DNA of 45,570 nucleotides from DASRAP01 sp035277145 (GCA_035277145.1 DATELA010000080.1:1-45570); one strand, 5' to 3'. Positions 1 to 9,035 are shown, counted from the stretch's first letter. The notes: generated by a model not told the origin, from the sequence alone. Program-made: numbers and translations.

Positions 1-2
1 CA

Positions 3-275
3 GGACCTGCGGCGCACGTCGTGCTGCGCGGCGGCGGCGAGGTGGTGCTTCCGCTCGAGGGCATCGTGGACGTCGCACGCGAACTGCAACGCATCGGCGA
101 CGAGCTCGCACAACTCGAGAAGCAACTCAAGTCGCTCGAAGGCCGGCTCGCCAATCCAGGCTTCGTCGCAAAAGCGCCGCCGGCCGTGGTCGAAGCGGAG
201 CGTGCGAAAGCGGCGGAGTGGCGTGCGCGCTGCGAGCAAATGGCGGCGAAGGTGCGTGCATTGAGCGGCAAATAG
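3..275 (+). CDS. valS: Valyl-tRNA synthetase, C-terminal fragment
   Basis: This is the 3' end of a gene that begins before the window; the frame is open from the left edge. The visible 90 residues form the C-terminal arm of valyl-tRNA synthetase: an LPLEGIVDVARELQRIGDE-type start, a heptad-rich coiled coil, and the conserved NPGFVAKAPPAVVEAER stretch. In ValRS this two-helix arm packs on the tRNA and helps binding, while catalysis (charging tRNA-Val in the cytoplasm) lies in the missing upstream part. The next gene starts 12 bases after the stop, so they may share a transcript. The family assignment is firm because the FVAKAP motif is typical of ValRS tails. Confidence 0.93.
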   Translation, partial: GPAAHVVLRGGGEVVLPLEGIVDVARELQRIGDELAQLEKQLKSLEGRLANPGFVAKAPPAVVEAERAKAAEWRARCEQMAAKVRALSGK

Positions 276-287
276 CGTGAGCATCGC

Positions 288-1496
288 ATGACCGTTCGCC
301 GGCGAGTCATGCGATCGTGCGCAGTCGCGCTTGTGGCTGCGTGCGCGTCGCCACAGCCGCCGCCCGGCGGACCGCCGGACACCGCCGCACCACATCTCGT
401 AAGCACGAAACCCGATTCGGGTCAGGTGCGCGTGCGCATCGATGAAGTCGAGTTTCGTTTTGATGAAGTCGTCGGTGAAACAATGCGCGGCGGCGGACTC
501 GACCGCGCCGTGCTCGTTTCGCCGAGTGATGGACGTGTGTCGGTGGATTGGAAACGCGACGCCATCACCGTAAAACCGAACGGCGGATGGCGCCCGAACA
601 CGACGTACGTGGTCACGTTGTTGCCCGGTCTCGTCGATTTGCGTGGCAACGCGCGCGACACGGCTACCGTGCTTGTGTTTTCCACGGGCGATTCGCTGGT
701 ATCCACGCGCATCACAGGCACAGTCTTCGACTGGAATCGCGCGGTCGCGGCAGCGCGCGCGTTGGTCGTTGCGCATCTCGCCAGTGACTCGACGGTGCGG
801 TCCACGACTGAAGCGGACTCGCTTGGACGTTTCACACTGCCCTTCTTATCGCCCGGCGATTACGTCGTACGCGGAATCGTCGACGCGAATCGCAATCAAC
901 GCGTTGACCCGCGCGAATTGTGGGACTCGGTGCTCGTCACATTGCGTGATTCCGCCGCCATCGAGTTGTACAGTGCAGTGCGCGACAGCGTATTTCCACG
1001 CGCCGTCAGCGTCTCCGCGCCGGACTCGCTCACGCTTCGATTGACGCTCGACCGCCCGTTGTCGCCGGACACGTCCATCGCGCCGCGGATCGAAGTCTTT
1101 GGACCGGACAGCGCGGTGATCGCGGTGCAACGCGTAGTGCCGTGGCCCGCGCTCGCGGAATTGCGTGCACGCGCGCAACGCGCGCGACAGGATTCGCTCG
1201 ACGCAAACGACACCACCGAAGCAGTACGCGCGCGGCTCCGTCGTGCACGCGAAGACTCCGCGACCGCAGCAGCTATTCGTGCCGATTCGGTTGCGCGCGG
1301 CCTCGTTCGGCGCGAGCAAGGACCGCAATCGCGCCGGCCGGCGCTTGTGTCGGAGCTCGGCATTGTCTTCGCGAGACCACTTGCACCGGGAACGATGTAC
1401 CGCGTGCGTATCACGGCAACGGGGTTGCGCGGACTGAGTGGTACGTCCGAACGCAACGTCACCACCGCGCGACCAGCTGCGGGCAGCGATCGATGA
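288..1496 (+). CDS. Ig-like (SbsA/Big_5-type) lipoprotein
   Basis: A 402-residue predicted lipoprotein. The N-terminus has basic residues, a short hydrophobic stretch and a lipobox LVAAC, so Cys19 would be lipidated. After a Pro/Gly-rich linker (PPPGGPPDTAAP), residues about 33-125 look like an SbsA-type bacterial Ig-like domain (Big_5), with 'GETM'-type strand pairs and a WRPNTTYVVTL segment. A second β-rich part (about 133-225) resembles a carboxypeptidase-regulatory-like fold, with GRFTLPFLSPGDYVVRG and a DANRNQRVDP turn. The C-terminal third contains an Arg/Ala-rich helical stretch. Its role is unknown; a cell-envelope structural or binding role is inferred. The stop codon overlaps the start of the next gene (ATGA), which suggests translational coupling. 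Confidence 0.8.
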   Translation: MTVRRRVMRSCAVALVAACASPQPPPGGPPDTAAPHLVSTKPDSGQVRVRIDEVEFRFDEVVGETMRGGGLDRAVLVSPSDGRVSVDWKRDAITVKPNGGWRPNTTYVVTLLPGLVDLRGNARDTATVLVFSTGDSLVSTRITGTVFDWNRAVAAARALVVAHLASDSTVRSTTEADSLGRFTLPFLSPGDYVVRGIVDANRNQRVDPRELWDSVLVTLRDSAAIELYSAVRDSVFPRAVSVSAPDSLTLRLTLDRPLSPDTSIAPRIEVFGPDSAVIAVQRVVPWPALAELRARAQRARQDSLDANDTTEAVRARLRRAREDSATAAAIRADSVARGLVRREQGPQSRRPALVSELGIVFARPLAPGTMYRVRITATGLRGLSGTSERNVTTARPAAGSDR

Positions 1497-2095
1497 CAGC
1501 GGCGCCGCGGCGGCACAGCTTCGGCGTTGTGCGCGGCGCTGTGTTCTTCGATCGCGACGGCACGCTGATTCACGATCGGCACTACATCAAGGATCCAGAC
1601 GCCGTCGAACTCGTTCCGCACGCCGCAAACGCGGTGCGATTCATCAACTACTCGCTGCGTCCCGTTGTCGTCGTGACCAACCAATCGGGCATCGCGCGCG
1701 GAATGTTTACGGAAGCGGACTACACGCGCGTGAAAGCACGCCTCGACGATCTGCTCGCGGAGCGCAGCGCAACGATCGACGCAACTTATTACTGCCCGCA
1801 CCATCCCGATTTCACTGGGCCGTGCGACTGTCGCAAACCCAATACCGGAATGTTCGAGCAGGCGTTTCGGGAATTGAATCTCGAACCTGCCAAGTGTGCG
1901 TACATCGGCGACCGGTGGCACGACATCGTCGCCGCACAAAAGTTCGGCGGCCGCGGGATTCTCGTACCGTCGCCGTCGACGCCCGGCGAAGAAATCGTTC
2001 AGGCCGCGCGCGAACTCGAAATCGCTGCAACGTTGACCGCAGCAGTGCAATCCATATCGGGAACTCCGCCGCAAGGCGGAGTCGTCGCGAGTTGA
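1493..2095 (+). CDS. gmhB: HAD-IIIA phosphatase, GmhB-like (heptose bisphosphate phosphatase)
   Basis: A 200-residue cytoplasmic HAD phosphatase. The catalytic motif is FFDRDGT (nucleophile Asp20, acid/base Asp22), motif II is TNQSG (62-66), a zinc site is formed by Cys101, His103, Cys111 and Cys113 (CPHHPDFTGPCDCRKP), and a late GDRWHD motif supplies the acidic pair. This combination is that of D-glycero-D-manno-heptose-1,7-bisphosphate 7-phosphatase, which acts in ADP-heptose synthesis for LPS core, or of a related histidinol-phosphatase-like HAD. The ATG at 1493 overlaps the previous stop by ATGA and gives a family-sized protein; the frame stays open further upstream but without a better start. 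No other heptose gene is visible nearby, so the substrate is inferred. Confidence 0.82.
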   Translation: MTAAPRRHSFGVVRGAVFFDRDGTLIHDRHYIKDPDAVELVPHAANAVRFINYSLRPVVVVTNQSGIARGMFTEADYTRVKARLDDLLAERSATIDATYYCPHHPDFTGPCDCRKPNTGMFEQAFRELNLEPAKCAYIGDRWHDIVAAQKFGGRGILVPSPSTPGEEIVQAARELEIAATLTAAVQSISGTPPQGGVVAS

Positions 2096-2102
2096 GCACA
2101 CG

Positions 2103-2729
2103 ATGACAGCGCGCGTTGCGGTGCTCGCCTCTGGCGGCGGCAGCAACCTCCAGGCGATCCTCGATCACTTCGCAACGCTCGGCGCACGCGCACCGGGCGT
2201 CGTCGCACTCGTCGTCAGCGATCGCTCCAAAGCGTACGCACTCGAACGCGCGCGCAACGCCGGCGCTACCGCGGAACACGTTCCGAGTTCAGCACCACCG
2301 GCGACGCTCTCCGCACTGCTCGCACGGCATCGCATCGATGTCATCGCGCTCGCCGGCTACTTGCGCTTCGTGCCGAATGACGTGACGCGCGCATTTCGCG
2401 GCAAGATCATCAACGTGCATCCGGCGCTGTTGCCGGCGTTCGGCGGGCCCGGCATGTACGGTCACCATGTGCACGAAGCGGTGTTGAAGGCCGGCGTGCG
2501 CGAAACCGGCGCAACGGTACACTTCGTGGACGAGGTCTACGATCGCGGTGCGATCATCGCGCAAGCGCGCGTGCGCGTTGAACCCGGCGATACGGTGGAT
2601 ACACTCGCCACTCGCGTACTCGCAAAAGAACACGAACTCTATCCACGCGTCCTCGCGGCACTCTGCGCCGGAACGGTGCACCTGCAAGCAGACGGTACAG
2701 TCAAAGGAAAGGAACAGTTCGCGGGGTAG
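2103..2729 (+). CDS. purN: Phosphoribosylglycinamide formyltransferase (GAR transformylase)
   Basis: A 208-residue enzyme of de novo purine synthesis that transfers a formyl group from 10-formyl-THF to GAR. The N-terminus VAVLASGGGSNLQA is the phosphate-binding loop. The catalytic residues are present as Asn104 and His106 (INVHPALLPAF) and Asp143 (VHFVDEVYDRG), matching Asn106, His108 and Asp144 of the E. coli enzyme. Length is normal. It starts 7 bases after the GmhB-like gene and is followed, after a 90-base pyrimidine-rich spacer, by purH, so the two purine genes are likely co-transcribed. The pairing purN-purH is a common arrangement and supports both calls. Confidence 0.95.
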   Translation: MTARVAVLASGGGSNLQAILDHFATLGARAPGVVALVVSDRSKAYALERARNAGATAEHVPSSAPPATLSALLARHRIDVIALAGYLRFVPNDVTRAFRGKIINVHPALLPAFGGPGMYGHHVHEAVLKAGVRETGATVHFVDEVYDRGAIIAQARVRVEPGDTVDTLATRVLAKEHELYPRVLAALCAGTVHLQADGTVKGKEQFAG

Positions 2730-2819
2730 TTTTCTCGTTGCTCTCTCTGACCTTCTCAGGTTCTCGTTTCTCGCTTCTCGCTCCTCATACTCGCTTCTCG
2801 CTCCTCAAGAAAGGGTTCA
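2730..2819. repeat. Pyrimidine-rich intergenic tract with direct repeats, purN-purH gap
   Basis: This 90-base spacer is almost purine-free on the + strand. It contains two exact copies of the 18-mer CTCGCTTCTCGCTCCTCA at 2770-2787 and 2790-2807 (period 20), preceded by looser TTCTCGTTTCTCG variants. The purine-rich partner arm seen at other gene borders of this window is absent, so it looks like a single arm of that repeat family. The segment AAGAAAGGG just before the purH ATG can serve as its ribosome binding site. Confidence 0.7.
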
Positions 2820-4349
2820 ATGCGCGCTTTGCTCTCTGTGTCCGACAAGACGGGTTTGGTTGACTTCGCTCGTGCGCTGGTCTCCCTCGGCTGGGACCTC
2901 GTATCCACCGGCGGTACCGCGAAAGCGTTGCGAGACGCAGGGCTCAAGGTCAGCGACATCTCCGACGTCACCGGCTTTCCCGAGATGCTCGACGGCCGAG
3001 TGAAAACGTTGCACCCGAAAGTGCACGGCGGATTGCTCGCGCGTCGTGATTTGCCGGAACACATGAAGGCGATACGCGAACACGATATCACGACCATCGA
3101 TCTCGTCGTCGTGAACTTGTATCCGTTTCGCGAAACGGCAGCGAAGAAAGACACTCAGCCGCACGAAGTCATCGAACAAATCGACATCGGCGGACCGTCC
3201 ATGCTCCGCTCTGCCGCAAAAAACTTCGATTCCGTGTTTGCGGTTGTGGATCCCGGAGACTACTCCGCGGTCCTCGACGCGCTGCGTGGCAGCGGTGACG
3301 CCGCGAAACTCAAACGTTCGCTGGCGCGCAAAGTGTTCGAACACACGGCCGCATACGACGGCGCAATCGCTGCATGGTTCCAGTCGCAGGACGGTGATCG
3401 ATTCCCTGCCCGCCTCTCGCTGTCGTTCGAGCGCATGCAAAGCCTTCGGTACGGCGAGAATCCGGGACAGGAAGCCGCGTTTTACGCAGAACGTCGCACC
3501 GCGGGACTCGGCGCGCTCGAGCAACTCGGCGGTAAAGAATTGTCGTTCAACAATCTCCTCGACGTCGACGGCGCGATTCTCGCGACCGAACCATTCGGCG
3601 ACGAACCCGCGTGCGCAATCGTGAAGCACACAACGCCGTGCGGTCTCGCTGTTGGCCGCAACGCGCTCGAAGCGTACGAGAAAGCGCTCGCGTGTGATCC
3701 GGTGAGCGCATTCGGATCGGTGATTGCGTTTACCGTTGACGTCGATGACGACGCGGCGCGGAAAGTCTCTGAACTGTTTGTCGAGTGCGTCGTCGCGCCG
3801 GCGTTCTCACCGGGCGCGCTCGACATTCTCGCGACAAAAAAGAATTTGCGCGTGCTGCGCGGCCGGGTTGCCGCGGACCGTGCATCGCTCGATTTCAAGC
3901 GCGTGCGCGGCGGATTGCTTGCGCAAGATCGTCCGCCCGCGCGCTTCGATGATTCAGCGTGGAAAGTCGTCACCAAGCGTCAGCCCACCGCGGACGAACG
4001 TCGCGATTTGCTGTTTGCGTGGCGCGCCGTCGCCAGCGTGAAATCCAACGCGATTCTGCTCGCGCGCAACGGAGCGACCATCGGGATTGGCGCCGGGCAA
4101 ATGTCCCGCGTCGACGCAACGTTCGTGGCGACCCACAAGGCGAAATCGGCGGGACACGACACTGCGGGCACCGCACTGGCATCCGACGCCTTCTTCCCGT
4201 TTCGCGACGGAATTGACCAGGCGGCCCAGGCCGGGGTACGTGCACTGGTGCAACCCGGGGGCTCGGTGAGGGACGCCGAGGTCATCGCCGCCGCGGATGA
4301 GCACGGAATGACGATGATGTTCACGGGCATCCGGCTGTTCCGGCACTAA
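2820..4349 (+). CDS. purH: Bifunctional AICAR transformylase / IMP cyclohydrolase
   Basis: A 509-residue enzyme for the last two steps of IMP synthesis. Residues 1 to about 190 are the MGS-like IMP cyclohydrolase domain (ALLSVSDKTGLVDFARAL, STGGTAKALRDAG, the VKTLHPKVHGGLLARRD loop). The rest is AICAR transformylase, with RYGENPGQEAAFY, FNNLLDVDGAI and the catalytic Lys269-His270 in VKHTTPCG, ending in the usual ...GMTMMFTGIRLFRH. Length is standard. The ATG at 2820 follows AAGAAAGGG at suitable spacing. It is the second purine gene in a row after purN, separated by a repeat-bearing spacer. Nothing is truncated. Confidence 0.97.
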   Translation: MRALLSVSDKTGLVDFARALVSLGWDLVSTGGTAKALRDAGLKVSDISDVTGFPEMLDGRVKTLHPKVHGGLLARRDLPEHMKAIREHDITTIDLVVVNLYPFRETAAKKDTQPHEVIEQIDIGGPSMLRSAAKNFDSVFAVVDPGDYSAVLDALRGSGDAAKLKRSLARKVFEHTAAYDGAIAAWFQSQDGDRFPARLSLSFERMQSLRYGENPGQEAAFYAERRTAGLGALEQLGGKELSFNNLLDVDGAILATEPFGDEPACAIVKHTTPCGLAVGRNALEAYEKALACDPVSAFGSVIAFTVDVDDDAARKVSELFVECVVAPAFSPGALDILATKKNLRVLRGRVAADRASLDFKRVRGGLLAQDRPPARFDDSAWKVVTKRQPTADERRDLLFAWRAVASVKSNAILLARNGATIGIGAGQMSRVDATFVATHKAKSAGHDTAGTALASDAFFPFRDGIDQAAQAGVRALVQPGGSVRDAEVIAAADEHGMTMMFTGIRLFRH

Positions 4350-4424
4350 GTTTTCTCGCGCCGCGGGTGCACCAAACGCCGCTGCCGTGTGACGAAAGGA
4401 TACGCAGGACAGGAGACCAATACC

Positions 4425-6647
4425 GTGGCTGACCTCGAGACATCAACGTACCGGCCGTCGTACGTCGCGGCCGCGATCGCATCGGCGGTCGTGTTCGCGC
4501 TCTACCTCGTCACGCTCGGACCGAGCACGGCGATGTGGGACACGTCCGAGTACATCGCCGCAGCATACACGCTCGGCATTCCGCATCCGCCCGGCAATCC
4601 GTTCTTCGTGTTGCTCGGCCGCGTGTTCACCATCCTGCCGATCGCGCCGAACGTGGCGATGCGCGTCAATCTGCTCGCCGCAATTTGCAGCGCGCTCACG
4701 GCGGGATTCTGGTTCCTGGTCGCCGAGCGCGTGTTGTCGTCATGGTTTGCAGAACGATGGCAGCGCATCGCGGGCGGCGCGCTCGCGGCGCTCGTTGGTG
4801 CAACCGCGTTCACCGTGTGGGCACAGTCGGTGGTCAACGAAAAGGTCTACACGGTTTCGCTGTTCGGTCTCGCGCTCGTGTCGTGGTTGTTGATTCGCTG
4901 GATCGACAATCCTGACGGCCCTCGCGCGGACAAGCTGCTCGTCCTCGCGGCGTTTCTGACGGGACTTGGCTACGCGAATCACATGGCGGGATTCCTCACG
5001 CTGCCCGCGATGGGCTTGGTTGTCGTGATGTTTCGTCCGCGAACATTGTTGCGCGGACGGCTGCTGCTCGCCTGCGTCGGCGCGCTCGTGCTCGGCCTGA
5101 CACCGTTTGCAACGCAACCAATTCGCGCGGCGCACCACCCTGCGATCAACGAAGGCGAGACCACGGGTTGCATGAACGGACTCAAAGTCGGCTGCACGCT
5201 CACCGGCACGACGTGGGACCGCTTCAAGTACAACTTCGACCGCGAACAGTACGGCAAGCTGCCACTCACGCAACGACAAGCTCCATTCACCGCACAAGTC
5301 GAGATGTGGTGGATGTACTTCAAGTGGCAGTGGCTGCGCGATCCATCGGGCGAGAACAGCGGAGCGCAAGGCGCGCTCGCGGCAGTGTTTTTCGCAATCG
5401 GATTATTGGGCGCGTGGGTCCACTACCAGCGCGACAGAAAAACATTTGCGTACTTCGCGTCGCTGATGTTTACGCTGACGTTCGTGCTGATCTATTACCT
5501 GAACTTCAAGTACGGCGCGTCCCAACCACCCGTCACGATAGGAAATGAACTGCGCGAAGTTCGCGACCGGGACTACTTCTACTTATGGAGTTTCTCGGCG
5601 TGGAGCGTGTGGGTCGCGCTGGGATTGATGTACCTGTGGGAATCGATTGCGTCGCTCATTGAACCGTCGGACGACAAGGCGGCACCAGTGCCTCCCACGC
5701 GCTCGAGCTGGGCAATGGCAGCGCCAGTGCTCGCGCTCGCGTTCGTTCCGTTATTCGCGAATTGGACGTCAGCGTCGCGCCGCGGTGACACCGATACCGC
5801 TGACTTTGCGCGCGACATGCTGAACTCCGTCGAGCCGTACGGCATTCTCGTCACGGCCGGCGACAACGACATGTTCCCGCTGTGGTACGCGCAGGAAGTC
5901 GAAGGGGTGCGCCGCGATGTGCTCGTCGTGAACACATCGCTCATGGGAACGGACTGGTTCGTTCGCCAAATGCAGCGGCGCGACATTTACGAGTACAATC
6001 CGGACACGGGCCCGGTGTTGTATCGCGGAAAAACGTGGAAGAAGCCGAGCGGTCCGCCGCTCAAGTTGACGATGGACGAAGCGGATGCGGTTCCGGCATA
6101 CGAAGAGATTCGGCAACCGATGGAGTTCGTCGCCGGTGAGTTGAAGGCGACAGTGGCGCCGGGATATCTCGAGCGATCCGACAACCTCATTTATCGGCTC
6201 ATTCTCGATAATCCGGAGCGCACACTGCATTTCGCGCGGTCCACATACGGACTCGCGGAAAAACTCGGCTTCAACGATTACGTCATTGGCCACGGTCTCA
6301 CGCTGAAGTTGTCGCGCAAACCGGTGCAGGCGACCGACACGGTGAAACCCGTTCCGACGCATGGCTGGGTCGATATCGCCGCAACGAAAGCGCTCTGGGA
6401 ATCGTTCGACGCGCCCGCGTCACTGATTCGGAAAAACCGCTGGATCGATCCGCCGTCAGCGAACGTGCCATTGCTGTACGTCGCGACGGGCATCGCGCTG
6501 CGCGACAGCATGTTGTTGACGGGTGACGTTAAGAACGCGCAGAGCGTGCTCGACCGTACGCGCGCGGTAGCAACCGCGATTGGTTGGGGACCGCAGTTCC
6601 AGAACTACATGAGCACGACATCGCCGCTCGGGGACACCGCGCGGTAG
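4425..6647 (+). CDS. DUF2723 polytopic membrane protein (GT-C-like), copy 1
   Basis: A polytopic inner-membrane protein of about 740 residues in the DUF2723 family, which has the look of a GT-C glycosyltransferase (protein O-mannosyltransferase-like). The N-terminal third holds many hydrophobic helices and the conserved loop AMWDTSEYIAAAYTLGIPHP, where Asp and Glu sit in the first periplasmic loop as in GT-C enzymes. The C-terminal part is soluble, with GDNDMFPLWYAQEVEGVRRDV. The GTG at 4425 is preferred because AGGAGA lies about 8 bases upstream and its N-terminus then matches the downstream paralogue; an earlier in-frame GTG at 4389 lacks this. The sugar donor and acceptor are unknown. A highly similar copy follows at once, so this pair is a tandem duplication. 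Confidence 0.85.
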   Translation: MADLETSTYRPSYVAAAIASAVVFALYLVTLGPSTAMWDTSEYIAAAYTLGIPHPPGNPFFVLLGRVFTILPIAPNVAMRVNLLAAICSALTAGFWFLVAERVLSSWFAERWQRIAGGALAALVGATAFTVWAQSVVNEKVYTVSLFGLALVSWLLIRWIDNPDGPRADKLLVLAAFLTGLGYANHMAGFLTLPAMGLVVVMFRPRTLLRGRLLLACVGALVLGLTPFATQPIRAAHHPAINEGETTGCMNGLKVGCTLTGTTWDRFKYNFDREQYGKLPLTQRQAPFTAQVEMWWMYFKWQWLRDPSGENSGAQGALAAVFFAIGLLGAWVHYQRDRKTFAYFASLMFTLTFVLIYYLNFKYGASQPPVTIGNELREVRDRDYFYLWSFSAWSVWVALGLMYLWESIASLIEPSDDKAAPVPPTRSSWAMAAPVLALAFVPLFANWTSASRRGDTDTADFARDMLNSVEPYGILVTAGDNDMFPLWYAQEVEGVRRDVLVVNTSLMGTDWFVRQMQRRDIYEYNPDTGPVLYRGKTWKKPSGPPLKLTMDEADAVPAYEEIRQPMEFVAGELKATVAPGYLERSDNLIYRLILDNPERTLHFARSTYGLAEKLGFNDYVIGHGLTLKLSRKPVQATDTVKPVPTHGWVDIAATKALWESFDAPASLIRKNRWIDPPSANVPLLYVATGIALRDSMLLTGDVKNAQSVLDRTRAVATAIGWGPQFQNYMSTTSPLGDTAR

Positions 6648-6652
6648 AACGA

Positions 6653-6733
6653 AGGGCAAAGAGAAAGGGGAAGTCAGAAGTGCAAGGAGGACGGTATTCC
6701 TTGCACTTCTGATTTCCCCTTCCCCTTTGCCCC
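6653..6733. repeat. Long intergenic hairpin (36-base arms) between the two DUF2723 genes
   Basis: The arms 6653-6688 and 6698-6733 are complementary at 32 of 36 positions around a 9-base loop. All four mismatches are A/G exchanges between one arm and the complement of the other. The 5' arm is purine-rich (AGGGCAAAGAGAAAGGGG...), and the 3' arm is pyrimidine-rich. It starts six bases after the first DUF2723 stop codon and could act as a terminator or mRNA-stabilising hairpin, but it is far longer than a standard intrinsic terminator and lacks a clear poly-T tail. Confidence 0.85.
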
Positions 6734-6758
6734 TTGTTGCCCGCTACTTTCTCCCCCC

Positions 6759-9035
6759 ATGACTTCGCCTAACGCAGGCCGACTCGATTACCGGCCGTCC
6801 TATCTGGCCGCGTCAATCGCAGCGGCGTCGGTACTCGCGCTGTACGTCTTCACGCTCGCGCCGTCTACGGCGATGTGGGACACGTCCGAGTACATCGCCG
6901 CCGCGTACACACTCGGCATTCCGCACCCGCCCGGTAACCCGTTTTTCGTATTGGTCGGGCGCGTGTTCTCGATTCTGCCGATCGCGCCGAACGTGGCGAT
7001 GCGCATCAATCTCCTCGCGGCGATTTGCAGCGCAGTGACCGCGGGGCTGTGGTTCCTGATTACTGAGCGCGTGCTGGTGAGCTGGTTCCCGCAGCGCTGG
7101 CAGCGCATCGCGGGCGGCGCGCTCGCGGCGCTCATTGGTGCAACCGCGTTCACGGTGTGGTCGCAATCGGTTGTGAACGAGAAGGTGTACACCGTGTCGC
7201 TCGTTGGACTCGCGCTCGTTGCGTGGCTCGTCGTGCGTTGGTGCGATGAACCCGATGCGCCTGGCGCGGAAAAACTGCTCATCCTCGCGTGCTACCTGAT
7301 GGGACTCGGCTATGCCAATCACATGGCCGGTTTCCTCACGCTGCCCGCGATGGCGATTGCAATTGCCTTGCACCGGCCGCGCACGTTCTTGCGCGGCAAG
7401 CTCATGCTCGTGTGCGCGGGCGCGATCGCACTCGGCGTGACGCCGTTTGCAACGCAACCCATCCGCGCTGCGCACTTCCCGCCGATCAACGAAGGCGAGC
7501 CAACAGGTTGCCGCGAAAAGATCACCGTGTCGTGCACGATGTCGTCGCGCACGTACGAATCGTTCAAGTACAACTTCAATCGCGGCCAGTACGCCAAGCC
7601 ACCGGTCACGCAGCGGCAGGCGCCGTTCACCGCTCAGATCGAGATGTGGTGGTTCTACTTCAAGTGGCAGTGGCTGCGCGACCCGGGTAAAACCAACGCG
7701 AATCTGCAGAACGCGCTCGCCGCGGTGTTTCTCACGCTCGGATTTCTCGGCGGATGGGTGCATTACCGGCGCGACCGGTCGTCGTTCACGTTCTTCGGTC
7801 CGCTGATGTTCACCCTCACGCTGGTGCTCATCTATTACCTGAACTTCAAGTATGGAAACTCGCAGGCGCCCGACTTGAAGGACACGGTCGACCGCGAGGT
7901 GCGCGACCGCGACTACTTCTATTTGTGGAGCTTCTCCGCGTGGAGTGTGTGGGCCGCGCTGGGACTCGTCTACATCTGGGAATCGATCGCCGCGCTGATT
8001 GGAGCCGATCCGGTAGACGTTGGCAAAGAAACGGTCGCCATTCCGCCGCGTTCCAATTGGCTGATGGCATCGCCGGTGCTCGCGCTCGCGTTCGTTCCGC
8101 TGTTTGCGAACTGGACGTCGTCATCGCGCCGCGGTGAAACAGACACGGCCGATTTTGCGCGCGACATGCTCAACTCGGTCGAGCCGTACGGCATTCTCGT
8201 TGCCGTCGGCGACAACGACACCTTCCCGCTCTGGTACGCGCAGGAAGTGGAAGGTGTGCGCCGCGATGTGCTCATTGCGAACACGTCGCTCATGAACACC
8301 GATTGGTACGTGCGGCAAATGATTCGCCGCCCAATCGAAGAGTACGACGCCGCAAAAGGTCCCGAGGTCTATCGCAACAAAACGTGGACCAAGCCGGCGC
8401 GTCAGCCGCTCGCGGACATGACGTACGATGAAGCCGATTCCATTCCGTTGATTTCGCAGATCACGGAAACGATGGAGTTCACCGCGGGAAAACTGAAAGC
8501 GACCCTGACACCGCGCATGCTCGAACGCGCGGATTGGCTCGTGTATCGGTTGATCTCGGACAATCCCGGCCGCGCGGTGCATTTCGCGCGCTCGTCGGGC
8601 TTGTACGCGAATGAACTCGGCTTCGGCGATTTTCTCGTCATGCAGGGACTCACGCGCAAACTGTCGCGCGACACCGTGCGAGAGACCGCGACAATCAAAC
8701 GCGTCCCCGGTGAAGGCTGGGTCGACGTCGGCACAACAAAGGGATTGTGGTCCGAGTTCGACGCGCCCGAATCGCTCATGAAAAAGGGCAAGTGGATCGA
8801 TCAGCCGTCGATTGGGATCCCGTATCTCTACGTCAGCAGCGGACTCAGCTTGAGCGACGCAATGACAATCGCGGGTGACACGGCCGGTGCGCGCCAGATG
8901 TTCGAACGTTCCAGAGGCGTCGCGTGCAGCGTCGGCTTGTGCGACATCTTCAAGAACCAACCATCGCCCGCCGCGCCGCCGCCGATCTTCACGGACACCG
9001 CGCGAAGGGAAACGGTACCGGCGAAACGAAAGTAG
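6759..9035 (+). CDS. DUF2723 polytopic membrane protein (GT-C-like), copy 2
   Basis: A 758-residue paralogue of the preceding gene, colinear over its full length and identical over long stretches (for example the AMWDTSEYIAAAYTLGIPHP loop and the DFARDMLNSVEPYGILV segment). The membrane part occupies roughly the first 450 residues, followed by a soluble C-terminal domain containing GDNDTFPLWYAQEVEGVRRD. The copies diverge mainly in the central extracytoplasmic loop (about residues 245-270) and at the C-terminus, where this copy has a basic tail ending RRETVPAKRK. A role in envelope or protein glycosylation is inferred from the GT-C-like fold; nothing here shows the substrate. The ATG follows a pyrimidine-rich stretch with no obvious Shine-Dalgarno. 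Confidence 0.85.
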   Translation: MTSPNAGRLDYRPSYLAASIAAASVLALYVFTLAPSTAMWDTSEYIAAAYTLGIPHPPGNPFFVLVGRVFSILPIAPNVAMRINLLAAICSAVTAGLWFLITERVLVSWFPQRWQRIAGGALAALIGATAFTVWSQSVVNEKVYTVSLVGLALVAWLVVRWCDEPDAPGAEKLLILACYLMGLGYANHMAGFLTLPAMAIAIALHRPRTFLRGKLMLVCAGAIALGVTPFATQPIRAAHFPPINEGEPTGCREKITVSCTMSSRTYESFKYNFNRGQYAKPPVTQRQAPFTAQIEMWWFYFKWQWLRDPGKTNANLQNALAAVFLTLGFLGGWVHYRRDRSSFTFFGPLMFTLTLVLIYYLNFKYGNSQAPDLKDTVDREVRDRDYFYLWSFSAWSVWAALGLVYIWESIAALIGADPVDVGKETVAIPPRSNWLMASPVLALAFVPLFANWTSSSRRGETDTADFARDMLNSVEPYGILVAVGDNDTFPLWYAQEVEGVRRDVLIANTSLMNTDWYVRQMIRRPIEEYDAAKGPEVYRNKTWTKPARQPLADMTYDEADSIPLISQITETMEFTAGKLKATLTPRMLERADWLVYRLISDNPGRAVHFARSSGLYANELGFGDFLVMQGLTRKLSRDTVRETATIKRVPGEGWVDVGTTKGLWSEFDAPESLMKKGKWIDQPSIGIPYLYVSSGLSLSDAMTIAGDTAGARQMFERSRGVACSVGLCDIFKNQPSPAAPPPIFTDTARRETVPAKRK

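Noticed and set aside
896..2146. Long minus-strand open frame opposite the Ig-like lipoprotein and gmhB
   Set aside because: It is Arg/Ala/Ser-rich with no recognisable motif, and both genes opposite are well supported. Such frames are common in high-GC DNA.
2770..2807. Possible CRISPR array from the direct repeats
   Set aside because: The spacing of two bases, low complexity and only two copies exclude CRISPR; no cas gene is present.
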